Source of the DNA: a virus
Strand: one strand, 5' to 3'
Length of the DNA stretch: 64,000 bases
Virus record (IMG/VR): IMGVR_UViG_3300024239_000013
Location: 221,142 to 285,141 of that record
The position numbers and the translations under genes are program-made. The notes below the pieces were generated by a model. It was given only the letters and a program-made list of their open reading frames with translations. It had not been told where the DNA came from and searched no databases. Shown one piece after another: positions 37,226 to 45,814 of this stretch. Position 1 is the first letter of the stretch. Each line of letters starts with the position of its first letter.

Positions 37226-39085
37226 TTATTGTTGTCCAGGAGCTTTTTGATCAGGTAAATCTGCTCCGTAAGGATTAAGTGTCAATGTATCCTTAATAAC
37301 TTCTTCACTCAATATATTACCAGCAGTATCAGCATAAGCATCATAACTTTGTAAAGAAGATGAAGTTTCTAATGAGCTTTGATATAATCTACCATCACCT
37401 CTATTAAATATACTTTCTATTTCACCTCTTTCTCTGGATCTGGCATGTTTTAATGTAAAAGTAGCCTTTATCGTCGTAGGAAAATCGTCAGGACCTAAAG
37501 CATCTCCGAATTCTATTTTTAAATCATCACAGATCAAATTACCTATCATTGCTATAGGATTACATGGATTTCCTATTGTTAAATGCCATTCTCCTATAGG
37601 AGTCCCTGTTAATAAACTTGAAGATGCCTGGATCTTTTCGATATAATCTGCTGTTACTACGTTCTGTAAAATTCTACGAAGTGCACCAGGAAACTTTTTA
37701 CTAAGATCTCTTATTTTATTAATATCTACTGTGGCTCCGTCTTTATTTGTTAATTGTAATATCTGTGCTCTCAATTCAGCTAGATCTGAATTTTCCGTTG
37801 ATGTTGAAGCCCCTGGGGATATTTCTCCAGTTATTTGTGCTCCTTGAGCGGATTTTGTCGCTTGTCCCTGTGCATTTAATATTTTTTCGCCATAAGTTAA
37901 AATAAAATTAAGCGGATCCTTATAGAATTGTAAAAGCCCTTCCTCTCCTCCAGGAAATCCCACTGCAGGGAATTCGCTATTGTATTTAATATCAGGACTT
38001 AAAAAATTACCATAGTTTGTTCCGATTGATAGTAAATTTCCCATTATATCCAGCATAGCAGCCTTAGTATTAACTTCACCGACTGATGTTAAATCATATT
38101 CAAATACAACATTCAGATTTTCCCACGTAAACTTAAGTCCAGATTTTCTTACATAGGTATCTTTAATAACATCCATAGGAACCCATTGATATTTACTCAA
38201 AAGACCAAAATTTCCTTCAGTAGCTCTGTCCCTCAATCCACTGTACCTTCTACTTTCTACTGTTGTGTTATTGGGGTCTGCATAAATAGCTGCATTTTCC
38301 CCTATAGACTGCAAAGCTAAAGAAAGGTCATCCGTACCTGTAACAACCCTAGCTGCTTCTGAGAACCATTTATAAGGTAAATCCCCATAGAAACCCTTTG
38401 ATGTTGCTTCCTGCGTAATGACATCTGCTTGGGTATCTTGATCCCATTCTAGTCCGGTTGTAAATTGGATTAAACTACTAAGTACATTACCGGTATTTCC
38501 ACCAAACCAGGTAACAGCTTGTGCTACTGGTCTTCCTGCACCTTTAGTAAGGTAAGCTTCTGATGTCTTAACCGATTCGGGTACTGATAAATTATCGAGA
38601 ACTGGAGTTGGAAACCTTCTTAAGGTTATCATGTAATTATTAGGTATCGTTCCATAATACTTACAATATAAAAAATCTTTCCAGTAATAAGGAGCAGAAA
38701 GTCCCCCGATAATACTTTTTTCGAATTTAGAAACAAATCCGGATAACCTTCCTTCATTGTTACCGATTATAGATTCCAGATCAGAGGTCTCTCTTACTAG
38801 ATATCCTGCTGAAGGATTTTTTGATTTTAGTGAGGATACTCTTCTATTATATTCGGCATTTTCCGATTTATAATAGGAATCCACAAAGTCATTTTCATTA
38901 TTTCCTAATGAATAAAATAAGAACTGTCCATACGCATTTGGAGTTCTTTTTGCAGCTTCGTAGAAAAGACTTCTGGCTGTAGGTCCCTTAAATGGATTAT
39001 TTGATCCTAGATTGCTATATCGTTTTACAATCGTAGAAACATTTTTTCTTAAAAGAGTTTCTTGTAAACTTGGTCCTGGAATCAT
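37226..39085 (-). CDS. Tail tube/baseplate junction protein (619 aa), gp48/gp54-type candidate
   Basis: The C-terminal part (GEWHLTIGNPCNPIAMIGNL, then DDLKIEFGDALGPDDFPTTI and KATFTLKHARSRERGEIE, near residues 500-570) resembles tail-tube-like beta barrels where the tube joins the baseplate. The first 470 residues are an extra domain with Tyr/Ser/Gly-rich parts and a Ser/Thr/Ala-rich stretch (AQGQATKSAQGAQITGEISP). It is the first gene of the operon containing gp53-like, hub and spike genes, consistent with a baseplate cap or tube-initiator role. This assignment is inferred from the C-terminal pattern and position, not from a clear family match. Confidence 0.5.
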   Translation of the reverse strand: MIPGPSLQETLLRKNVSTIVKRYSNLGSNNPFKGPTARSLFYEAAKRTPNAYGQFLFYSLGNNENDFVDSYYKSENAEYNRRVSSLKSKNPSAGYLVRETSDLESIIGNNEGRLSGFVSKFEKSIIGGLSAPYYWKDFLYCKYYGTIPNNYMITLRRFPTPVLDNLSVPESVKTSEAYLTKGAGRPVAQAVTWFGGNTGNVLSSLIQFTTGLEWDQDTQADVITQEATSKGFYGDLPYKWFSEAARVVTGTDDLSLALQSIGENAAIYADPNNTTVESRRYSGLRDRATEGNFGLLSKYQWVPMDVIKDTYVRKSGLKFTWENLNVVFEYDLTSVGEVNTKAAMLDIMGNLLSIGTNYGNFLSPDIKYNSEFPAVGFPGGEEGLLQFYKDPLNFILTYGEKILNAQGQATKSAQGAQITGEISPGASTSTENSDLAELRAQILQLTNKDGATVDINKIRDLSKKFPGALRRILQNVVTADYIEKIQASSSLLTGTPIGEWHLTIGNPCNPIAMIGNLICDDLKIEFGDALGPDDFPTTIKATFTLKHARSRERGEIESIFNRGDGRLYQSSLETSSSLQSYDAYADTAGNILSEEVIKDTLTLNPYGADLPDQKAPGQQ

Positions 39086-39103
39086 TTAGTACACATTCTT
39101 TTT

Positions 39104-39442
39104 TTAAAGAGTGTGTATGGTATATCCAAATTCTTCGGAATGCTCGTCTAAGAAGGTCTCAAAATTTTCTAAAAAATCCGGAGAAATGTTCTTATAGCAA
39201 ACTAGTATACCATCACACTTCGTACTATATATTCCTTGTAGTATTTTCTTGCGAATAGTGTAGTTTATTATAAATTCAGATTCATTAGATAAATTGTCGA
39301 TATCATATCCAAGTTCTCTTATTATTTTAGAAATATCTACTACATAAAAATCTGAGCCATGAGTTGATCTTTTCTTGGCTTCTTTTGGTGAATATCGGGA
39401 TATGTAGAATTTTACAATAATTTTATTATGCATCGGATTCAT
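39104..39442 (-). CDS. Hypothetical protein (about 112 aa)
   Basis: I do not recognise it. The sequence (HNKIIVKFYISRYSPKEAKK, then FYVVDISKIIRELGYDIDNL) has a beta-alpha pattern and no membrane segment or signal peptide. The frame extends to a TTG at 39451, but ATGs at 39442 and 39433 are more likely starts; either overlaps the end of the upstream gene by 8-17 bases, suggesting coupled translation. It ends 18 bases upstream of the 619-residue baseplate gene. Confidence 0.55.
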   Translation of the reverse strand: MNPMHNKIIVKFYISRYSPKEAKKRSTHGSDFYVVDISKIIRELGYDIDNLSNESEFIINYTIRKKILQGIYSTKCDGILVCYKNISPDFLENFETFLDEHSEEFGYTIHTL

Positions 39443-39722
39443 TAGATTCAAGACTATCCCAATTTTTATTTAGTAAAAAGGATTTAAGTGATGAATATTC
39501 AGTGGATTCGTTTCTATAAAAAAAGACATCATTAGAATCTGGTTCTTTACCAAATTTTTCTTTTTCTTGCTTTATAAGGTCGTTTTTAACAGCCTGAAGA
39601 TGTTTTCTGTGTCTATTCTTTCCATATTCTACAGTTTCTTCAAGTTTAAGATTTTTTGATTTTATGTCACCCAAAAGGCCCATTTTCCTTAAAATTTTTC
39701 TTCTTTCTTTTCTATTACTCAT
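39426..39722 (-). CDS. Hypothetical basic protein (98 aa)
   Basis: The N-terminus is strongly basic and helical (SNRKERRKILRKMGLLGDIK) and the C-terminus acidic and Ser-rich. Small phage proteins with an N-terminal RKERR motif are common and often bind nucleic acid or other proteins, but no function can be claimed. It lies 10 bases from the Nudix gene and overlaps the next small gene, so these form one operon. Confidence 0.6.
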   Translation of the reverse strand: MSNRKERRKILRKMGLLGDIKSKNLKLEETVEYGKNRHRKHLQAVKNDLIKQEKEKFGKEPDSNDVFFYRNESTEYSSLKSFLLNKNWDSLESNESDA

Positions 39723-39732
39723 AATAAATATA

Positions 39733-40314
39733 TTAGATATCTATACTAAATCCTTTATTTTTACCGAAAACTGAATCATCCCTGTTATAGAGATCCATTC
39801 CTACAACAAATTTAAAAAGCTTAAGGAATAGAGAAGGTATAAAAACATCCTTAACTTTAACCACATCATTAGCAGGGATAAATTGGAAAGTTGACGATAA
39901 CTCTTTATCTGAACCGTCCGTAATTGGCTCATTTCTTTTCATATCACTAACATCTATAGCAAAACAAGGATATTCCTTATCAATAAATTTAGAAGCGGTA
40001 ACGGTACCTAAGAAATACCATTTATTATTATCCTGAATATCATACCCGGATTCCTCTTTTAGTTCTCTTTTTGCTGTTTGTAGATAGTCAGGATCTTCAT
40101 CTTCTGAAGTTCCAGTAATTAAAGTTATCGAATATCCACCTTCTCTAAATGGGTTTTTTTCTTTTAGTACACCTAACATCAGAGGTAACCCGTTATCATC
40201 CTTTATGAAAGGTAACAAGATAACAGTTTCAGTATTCGAGCATATTCCGATACTATTTTCTCTTTCAACGACATTAAAATTAGGAGAACTGTATAAAATT
40301 TTTTCGTTATTCAT
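39733..40314 (-). CDS. Nudix hydrolase-like protein
   Basis: Nudix enzymes cleave nucleoside diphosphates linked to another group, such as oxidised nucleotides, NAD or RNA caps. Residues around 68-92 hold a Nudix box: G-T-S-E-D-E followed by TAKRELKEESGY, matching the R-E-U-x-E-E-x-G core. The spacing from the Gly to the REL core is one residue longer than the strict consensus. The 193-residue length and flanking strands (ETVILLPFIKDDNGLPLMLG and KWYFLGTVTASKF) fit. Substrate cannot be read from sequence. It overlaps the upstream 224-residue gene by 8 bases. Confidence 0.82.
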   Translation of the reverse strand: MNNEKILYSSPNFNVVERENSIGICSNTETVILLPFIKDDNGLPLMLGVLKEKNPFREGGYSITLITGTSEDEDPDYLQTAKRELKEESGYDIQDNNKWYFLGTVTASKFIDKEYPCFAIDVSDMKRNEPITDGSDKELSSTFQFIPANDVVKVKDVFIPSLFLKLFKFVVGMDLYNRDDSVFGKNKGFSIDI

Positions 40315-40981
40315 TATTCTTAGAATTTTTTCCTATAGTTGATTTTTCTAAAACAAGATTCTTTTCTGATTCTACTTTTTTATTTACAGAATAATAAGTT
40401 TTTTTTATAGAATCTGCCAGAGAAGATTTGATATCTTCAATATCAATACCATCTAAAACAAAATTTATAATCTCACTATCTGCATCATCAAAAGAACTAG
40501 ATAAAACTCCATATAGCTCTTTTGGAGGTAGATTTAACTTTAATTTTATAGAAACCTCTACAATGTTTTCTTTTTGTTTTTTTAACAGCTTATATATCGG
40601 AGAATCCGTATCAACAAATAACTGAGGATCCTTATAAACTACCTCAGTAACAGATGATGTTTTTGACTGCGGGATCGCTTTTATAATATCAGATTCTCTG
40701 TGATCTATTTGTTTTAATTTTGGTTGGGCTGGAAAATAAGTCATATACTCTTCCAAAAGTTCTAAATTAATTCTCTTTCCACTTTCAAATTCAACAAAAA
40801 CGCTCTCGCCGACTTTATTGACTCTTTTGAATGATTCTATCGATAAACTATCGTCTCCTTTTATCCATTGGAACTCCATATTAGAATACATACTACTAAG
40901 TTCTTCGAGATTAACTTTTTTATTTTCCATTTTTTTATTTTTTTTATTTTTACCGAATAAAAGACCAATGAAATTAGGCAT
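40307..40981 (-). CDS. Hypothetical protein (224 aa)
   Basis: No family was recognised. The N-terminus is hydrophobic then very basic (MPNFIGLLFGKNKKNKKMEN); a second ATG at MENKKVNLEE is a plausible alternative start that would drop this segment. The rest is acidic with helical parts, ending in a Lys/Glu-rich tail. It overlaps the Nudix gene and is the first gene after a terminator-like hairpin at 41054-41083, so it probably starts a transcription unit, although no good copy of the GATATATA motif is visible. Confidence 0.55.
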   Translation of the reverse strand: MPNFIGLLFGKNKKNKKMENKKVNLEELSSMYSNMEFQWIKGDDSLSIESFKRVNKVGESVFVEFESGKRINLELLEEYMTYFPAQPKLKQIDHRESDIIKAIPQSKTSSVTEVVYKDPQLFVDTDSPIYKLLKKQKENIVEVSIKLKLNLPPKELYGVLSSSFDDADSEIINFVLDGIDIEDIKSSLADSIKKTYYSVNKKVESEKNLVLEKSTIGKNSKNNE

Positions 40982-41053
40982 CTTTATACAATTTTACGTT
41001 TAGTATATGATTTTTTCCTACTATTAATAAATATATTTTAATAAAAAAATAAA

Positions 41054-41083
41054 ACCATCCAAGATTGTAGAATCCGGGATGGT
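41054..41083 (-). terminator. Rho-independent terminator for minus-strand transcripts
   Basis: ACCATCC (41054-41060) pairs with GGATGGT (41077-41083) in a 7-bp stem. On the minus strand a T-rich run follows at 41053 down to 41041. It lies just after the stop of the 318-residue gene. Confidence 0.65.
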
Positions 41084-41109
41084 CTTTTGTTTCGTATATG
41101 TTAAAATAT

Positions 41110-42066
41110 TTAATCCTTATTTTTAGAAACTTCCCTTATTTTTTTATCTGATATGAAGAAGCGTAAAAGTTTTTTTAATTTTTTTACATATTTTTCATCT
41201 TTCTTGCTTCTTTCTTGCTTTTCTTTTTCGTCCAAATCATTATATTTCCAATCTTCTCTATTTTCAACTTCTAGGAAGTGGTTATATAATCTTTCTTCAT
41301 CTTCACTATTTTCTATACCTAAAGATTTTTTAAGAAGATAGTTTAAATAATCGTTTTTATTTATATCCTGGATATCTGATTCTATTTCCTCCTCTTCAAA
41401 ACCATCTATATTAAAATTCAAGATTGTTTTACCTCTTTCGCTATTTATTGAAACTGAAGGATAAACGTCAGATTTTTTTCTAAATATTTCAAAATTACCT
41501 ATGAATTGATCTGGAGATTTTTTTCTTATGTCCACCTGCATATCATTCATAAGAGATATTTCATATTTCCCATCTTCGCATTTTTTCAAATCTTTAACTT
41601 CGCACGGAACTCCGAGTATTTCCATTATAAAATAAACATCATCCTTAACTGTGTCCAATTGTCTAGTTTTATATGTCTCGTTATCTATTTTAGAATTAAT
41701 GTAATCTTCTATAAAATCTTCTAGTATTTCTCTATTGGATCTTTTATTTAGCCATCTTTGATTAGGATCAATTTTTATAGAATATTGATTTTCCTGGATT
41801 TTATTAATCTTGATAGAATCTTTGGGCAGATTTATTTTTTTGTCCATTTTACCAAATCTATTACAGAAAGAAATTGTAACGTTATTATCATCTTGTGAAG
41901 TAATCAATAACTTACCAACAGGGGGTATAGATTCATTCCCACTAAAATTTTCGGCGAATATTTCATATCCGTCTTCTATTATATTTTTAATTTCGTCAAT
42001 TTCATAATTAAAAGACTCAGACTCCTTTATCATGAATTCTCTAAAATTTAGTATTCTGTTATTCAT
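41110..42066 (-). CDS. Putative inner-head protein (318 aa) with capsid-targeting-like N-terminus
   Basis: The start MNNRILNFREFMIKESES carries a Phe-x-x-Phe motif followed by a Glu site, like the N-terminal capsid-targeting sequence of T4 internal proteins (consensus close to MKTYxEFIxE). In T4 the prohead protease cleaves after that Glu. The rest is very rich in Lys, Glu, Asp and Ile, mostly helical, ending in a highly charged tail (DEKEKQERSKKDEKYVKKLK). No enzyme motif was found. It lies 20 bases after the 149-residue gene in the same operon. Packaging into the head is inferred from the N-terminal motif. Confidence 0.5.
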   Translation of the reverse strand: MNNRILNFREFMIKESESFNYEIDEIKNIIEDGYEIFAENFSGNESIPPVGKLLITSQDDNNVTISFCNRFGKMDKKINLPKDSIKINKIQENQYSIKIDPNQRWLNKRSNREILEDFIEDYINSKIDNETYKTRQLDTVKDDVYFIMEILGVPCEVKDLKKCEDGKYEISLMNDMQVDIRKKSPDQFIGNFEIFRKKSDVYPSVSINSERGKTILNFNIDGFEEEEIESDIQDINKNDYLNYLLKKSLGIENSEDEERLYNHFLEVENREDWKYNDLDEKEKQERSKKDEKYVKKLKKLLRFFISDKKIREVSKNKD

Positions 42067-42086
42067 ATTATCTACAGTCTAGCATA

Positions 42087-42536
42087 TTATTTTTCACCAA
42101 AATAAACAGTAATATCAAAGTTTCTTGGGTCTGTTGACTTATTCATATTTATTTCTAATTTTTCAGGATAAGTTGGGATTGGTGAATCACTTACTTCATT
42201 TTTCAACTGGCTGTAGTCTATGGTTTTACCTGGAATTAAGTCTATATCAAATTCTTTAATTCCATTTGGATAATCATCAACCTCAAATTCAAGCTCTATT
42301 GAATTTAAAGAGAATATGATTCCGTCGATTCCTCCCTTCTTTACAATTAGATCTACTGAATACTCAATAAAAGCTTTACAGTCGTTTATTTCTTCATATT
42401 CTTCTGGTCTATCATATAAATCTATATCAACGTACTTTAACTCCCACCCAAAAGAATAGTCATTGATTCCGCCTCCTATTTTCTTTCCATTTGAATTGTT
42501 TTCTGAAAAAGCAGTATAATCGTATATTTTCGACAT
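42087..42536 (-). CDS. Hypothetical protein (149 aa)
   Basis: Not recognised. The N-terminus (MSKIYDYTAFSENNSNGKKI) loosely resembles the Phe-containing start of the inner-head candidates but has only a weak cleavage site. The rest is acidic and beta-rich (DGIIFSLNSIELEFEVDDYP). It is the first gene of a minus-strand unit, with a GATATATA motif 17 bases upstream, and faces the divergent gene at 42619. Confidence 0.5.
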   Translation of the reverse strand: MSKIYDYTAFSENNSNGKKIGGGINDYSFGWELKYVDIDLYDRPEEYEEINDCKAFIEYSVDLIVKKGGIDGIIFSLNSIELEFEVDDYPNGIKEFDIDLIPGKTIDYSQLKNEVSDSPIPTYPEKLEINMNKSTDPRNFDITVYFGEK

Positions 42537-42552
42537 TTTATTTTTTTTATTC

Positions 42553-42560
42553 TATATATC
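42553..42560 (-). promoter_or_regulatory. Candidate late promoter TTTGGATATATA
   Basis: The minus strand reads TTTGGATATATAG 17 bases upstream of the 149-residue gene, in the divergent region. It is one of the copies with the extended TTGG upstream bases. Confidence 0.6.
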
Positions 42561-42583
42561 CAAAGTAATATTTTTAGATTTAA

Positions 42584-42591
42584 AATATATA
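42584..42591 (+). promoter_or_regulatory. Candidate promoter AATATATA for the plus-strand gene
   Basis: The plus strand reads AATATATAG 27 bases upstream of the 240-residue gene. It differs from the minus-strand motif only at the first base. Confidence 0.35.
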
Positions 42592-42618
42592 GATAGAGCA
42601 TTTTAAAAAAATTGTATC

Positions 42619-43341
42619 ATGAAGCAAATAAGTCCAGTATGGTTTATAAAGAAACCACTAGATCAAGAACACAAGGAATACGTACTTTTAGATTATCTTA
42701 AAAAATTAAGTAGAAAATTAGATAAAGAAAATTGTTATTCCATACTAAGAGAAATCTCCAACAAAATAAAAATAATAAACGAATTTAAAGAATCTAAGAT
42801 TATAAGTGAATTTCTAATAAATAATCTTAAGAAGGAAGATAAAAAAATAGCTAAAGAGTTTATATATGATAATTTAGACGAATCTGATAAATTATTATTG
42901 GAAAAAATATTAGAAAGTTCTCTAGAAATACTATACGAATATTTAGGTATTTGTTTAGATATGATAAAAGAAGAAGAATCTAAAATAAGGATATTTAAAA
43001 TAGACCCACCATCAGGAGTAGAAGATAGACAAAAATCTGGTATAGTAATAGTTAGAAATATGATAACAGATAGAATTATACCATATTATTGGCAGGATTC
43101 GGTTACTCTAAAAACAAAGGAAGGAGATAAAGAAATTTTTATATTAAAAAAAATTCATATAAAAAACCAAACATTCTCCTTAAATTATGAGTACATTTAT
43201 CACGAGATATTGGAAAAATTCAGTAAAAGTTCCAAGAGATTGTCCCCTGATTTACACATAATTGAAATATATGAGAATTTTGAAGAAGACTCTGGTATTT
43301 ATAAATTAGCAAAAGAAAAATTTATAGAAATGTTATCATAA
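42619..43341 (+). CDS. Hypothetical protein (240 aa) on the plus strand
   Basis: Not recognised. The protein is rich in Lys, Glu, Ile and Leu and mainly helical in its first half (for example LREISNKIKIINEFKESKII), with a more beta-like second half (SGIVIVRNMITDRIIPYYWQ). No signal peptide or enzyme motif was seen. It is an isolated plus-strand gene between minus-strand operons, with its own candidate promoter upstream and a strong bidirectional terminator directly after its stop. Confidence 0.6.
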   Translation: MKQISPVWFIKKPLDQEHKEYVLLDYLKKLSRKLDKENCYSILREISNKIKIINEFKESKIISEFLINNLKKEDKKIAKEFIYDNLDESDKLLLEKILESSLEILYEYLGICLDMIKEEESKIRIFKIDPPSGVEDRQKSGIVIVRNMITDRIIPYYWQDSVTLKTKEGDKEIFILKKIHIKNQTFSLNYEYIYHEILEKFSKSSKRLSPDLHIIEIYENFEEDSGIYKLAKEKFIEMLS

Positions 43342-43373
43342 AAAAAGAGAGCTAATTTTTAGCTCTCTTTTTT
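43341..43373. terminator. Bidirectional Rho-independent terminator
   Basis: AAAAAAGAGAGCT pairs with AGCTCTCTTTTTT around an A/T loop between two convergent genes. The A-run and T-run on either side let it work in both directions. Confidence 0.9.
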
Positions 43374-43374
43374 A

Positions 43375-43710
43375 TTAAAAATCATTTAGTTTTTTAATAC
43401 TGAATTGTTCGGATTCACTAGTATCCATATTGAATATTCCACCTGATGCCGAAGCGTCAGCCATACCAGTAGTATCTCCTACATTCATTCTATATCCAGG
43501 TACTTCTATTTTAGACTGCTTACCAAAAACTGAATCAGCATAACCTACATAGTCGTAAGCATGTTGTCTAGTAATTTCAGATAGTCCAGTTTTTTCTGGT
43601 TGATGAGTTTGGTTTTCTTTTGAAAATGGTTTATATTCATTATCGTGGACTTTACCTAAAAATTGTTCATAGTCCAATATTTCTCTTTTTGCAACGTTTT
43701 GTTGGTTCAT
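43375..43710 (-). CDS. Small head-region protein (111 aa)
   Basis: Not recognised. The N-terminus contains EILDYEQFLGKVHDNEYKPF, a possible relative of the capsid-targeting motif, but the Glu site is not convincing. The C-terminal half is Gly/Ser/Met/Asp-rich and probably disordered (GDTTGMADASASGGIFNMDT). It is preceded by a GATAAATA motif 23 bases upstream and followed by a strong terminator, so it may be a single-gene unit within the head cluster. Confidence 0.5.
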   Translation of the reverse strand: MNQQNVAKREILDYEQFLGKVHDNEYKPFSKENQTHQPEKTGLSEITRQHAYDYVGYADSVFGKQSKIEVPGYRMNVGDTTGMADASASGGIFNMDTSESEQFSIKKLNDF

Positions 43711-43731
43711 GATCGATTTATTAATATTTTA

Positions 43732-44352
43732 TTATTTATCACTCTTACCAAAGAGTCCTTCCCAAAAAGATCCAAAAGAATTGGATTTTGTTTTTTCAGG
43801 ATATTCTTTTACTAGCTGTTGCGATAGAGCATCCTTCATTTTTTCTTTACTTTCATCGTCAAGCTTATTGATAACATCTTTACCTACTGGTTCTTCTCCT
43901 AAAACTTTCAGAAAAAACTTAGTTAAATTTTCCTTACCCATTCTTTCCTGTAAACTTTCTCTTATTATGGAAGCTAACCATCCGTTAGGCATTATACCAA
44001 ATGGAGTATAAAGGGAATCGAAACCTTTTCTTTGGATATATTCTTGTACGGCTTGAGCTAAACGAGGAGCTAAAAATTGAGCATTAGCATTTTTACCGGT
44101 TAATAATCCTGGGATTTCTTTAATCTCTATGGCGTCTACAACTTCTTGAATTATAGTAGAGGCTTCACTATTTTCAGAGATCCCTAATTTCTCCAGAAGC
44201 GAAGCTGCAAGTTTTTGTTTAACGGTTTTAACAAAACCTGCTCCTAATAAAGGAAGCATCCTACCAAATATTGAGTTCATATCGGATATAAGATCTTCAT
44301 TAACCTCATTTGAATCGTATGAAAAATCTTCAAAACTTTTTATCTTTGACAT
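43732..44352 (-). CDS. Putative inner-head protein (206 aa) with capsid-targeting-like N-terminus
   Basis: The start MSKIKSFEDFSYDSNEVNED has the Phe-x-x-Phe motif followed by VNE|D at residue 19, resembling the T4-type capsid-targeting sequence and protease site. After it there is a helical region with a short hydrophobic stretch (GRMLPLLGAGFVKTV), an amphipathic middle and a charged C-terminus. No enzyme motif was found. Promoter motif GATATATA lies 21 bases upstream. A head-internal location is inferred. Confidence 0.55.
   Translation of the reverse strand: MSKIKSFEDFSYDSNEVNEDLISDMNSIFGRMLPLLGAGFVKTVKQKLAASLLEKLGISENSEASTIIQEVVDAIEIKEIPGLLTGKNANAQFLAPRLAQAVQEYIQRKGFDSLYTPFGIMPNGWLASIIRESLQERMGKENLTKFFLKVLGEEPVGKDVINKLDDESKEKMKDALSQQLVKEYPEKTKSNSFGSFWEGLFGKSDK
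43733..43740 (-). promoter_or_regulatory. Candidate late promoter GATAAATA
   Basis: The minus strand reads GATAAATA 23 bases upstream of the 111-residue gene, the same spacing as at 35041. It overlaps the stop codon of the preceding gene. Confidence 0.5.
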
Positions 44353-44372
44353 TTTTGGATTTTATTTTAGTG

Positions 44373-44380
44373 TATATATC
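44373..44380 (-). promoter_or_regulatory. Candidate late promoter ATTGGATATATA
   Basis: The minus strand reads ATTGGATATATAC, 21 bases upstream of the 206-residue gene, with the extended ATTGG upstream bases seen also at 51324. Confidence 0.6.
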
Positions 44381-44405
44381 CAATAAAAATAAAAATATTC
44401 GAAGA

Positions 44406-45812
44406 TTAGGCTATAGCTAAAAATAATTCAACAGCCTTTTGTCTATAAGTTAATTTATCCTTTTTTATTTCTGGATTTTTGAGAGCCTCTTTTTTTCTAT
44501 TTATTATTGATTCTGGTAACATAGGACCAAAAGTATCTTTTAATATCTTTTTGTCCTTTCTCCATTCTAGAGGAAGATGCATTGCAAATCTAACAATTTC
44601 TAAATTTAAAAACGGATTTCTTAATTCCAATGTATGAGCCATTGACATCTTATCAAGTCTTGGTAAATGATAGAAAGTAAGTTCTTCAAAAATATCAGAT
44701 TTTTGTGAATCGTATTCATGAATTCTTGAATACCCTCCAAATAACTCATCTGCTCCATCTCCACTTAATACTATTCTATAATCAGTATTATTACGAATTG
44801 ATTCGAATAAATGATATTGGGGTATAACAGATCCCAAATCTATCGGGCTTTCGTTCCATTGTGCATATATAAGACCATTTTTTGCAGGATCCATATCATA
44901 GCTAAGGAAATTTACAGGAGTGTCTAAATGAGCTCTTAAATCGTTTATAAAGGGAGTTTCCCCATTTTCTATACTAAACCAAGTAACCTTTGCATCTAAC
45001 TCTTTTAAAATAGCAGCAATTATAGAAGAATCCAATCCTCCGGAAACTAAAAGGGATATCGGATAATTTCTAGATACCAATCTATTCTTAACACTTTCAA
45101 ACATCTTATCCCAAAGCCAATCGACGTATGAGTCATAATCAGCACCTTCCAATTCAGGAATTGGAAGATCCCATAATCTATAATAGTCCTTGTAGGTTTG
45201 TTCAAATCCGGGTGATTGCATATTATGATAATAAATTGTATTAGGAAGAACTCTTTTTATATTTTTATATGCTGTTCTCGTATCCGTATTATATCCCCAT
45301 TTTCTAACTGAGCTTATAAAAATTTCATCTATATCAGAAAAATTAGTATAAAGTCCTTTTATCTCAGAGCAGATTTCTCCCAATTCATTTTTATATAAAG
45401 ATTTCTTTCCAAGAGGATCTGTAAAATATATAACGTCTCCGTTTTTTGAATTGTAGACCACAATAGACCAAAAACCATCCCATTTTACAATGTGAGGAAC
45501 ATACATAGCAACAAAAAATTCTAAATTACCTCCTTTATAATTTTTAAAAAGATCACATAGGTATTCAGTATCAGATTCAAATATATTCGAATCATAATTA
45601 AAAATTTCACCATTAAACATCAGATAAATACCGTCGTTTATTTCTATTGGTTGGTTCCAATTATCACCGTCTAAAGTTTGTATAGGTAATCTATGATGAC
45701 ATAGCGTTATGTCACCAAATGACTCTGTTGATCTTTCTATTCCCCTGTGTTTAATAGAGTCTAATATTCTATCATCAGAATTTCCTCTTGTAGTAAGTAA
45801 TATTCCACACAT
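44406..45812 (-). CDS. asnB: Asparagine synthetase (glutamine-hydrolysing)
   Basis: AsnB makes asparagine from aspartate, ATP and glutamine. The N-terminal Cys2 nucleophile (MCGILLTT) and HRG at residues 22-24 mark a class II glutaminase domain, with FNGEIFNY at residues 66-73. The synthetase domain has the PP-loop SGGLDSS (257-263), the second motif LSGDGADELFGGY (349-361) and RNPFLN (398-403). At 468 residues it is shorter than typical bacterial AsnB. Apparently intact. A virus carrying it could raise Asn supply for its Asn-rich proteins or amidate something else; this is inference. It lies 2 bases from the kinase gene, forming a two-gene metabolic unit between head genes. Confidence 0.88.
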   Translation of the reverse strand: MCGILLTTRGNSDDRILDSIKHRGIERSTESFGDITLCHHRLPIQTLDGDNWNQPIEINDGIYLMFNGEIFNYDSNIFESDTEYLCDLFKNYKGGNLEFFVAMYVPHIVKWDGFWSIVVYNSKNGDVIYFTDPLGKKSLYKNELGEICSEIKGLYTNFSDIDEIFISSVRKWGYNTDTRTAYKNIKRVLPNTIYYHNMQSPGFEQTYKDYYRLWDLPIPELEGADYDSYVDWLWDKMFESVKNRLVSRNYPISLLVSGGLDSSIIAAILKELDAKVTWFSIENGETPFINDLRAHLDTPVNFLSYDMDPAKNGLIYAQWNESPIDLGSVIPQYHLFESIRNNTDYRIVLSGDGADELFGGYSRIHEYDSQKSDIFEELTFYHLPRLDKMSMAHTLELRNPFLNLEIVRFAMHLPLEWRKDKKILKDTFGPMLPESIINRKKEALKNPEIKKDKLTYRQKAVELFLAIA

Positions 45813-45814
45813 AA

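Noticed and set aside
40583-40592. TATATATC inside the 224-residue gene as a promoter
   Set aside because: It is within coding sequence and not just upstream of a gene; it shows that single matches occur by chance in this AT-rich DNA.
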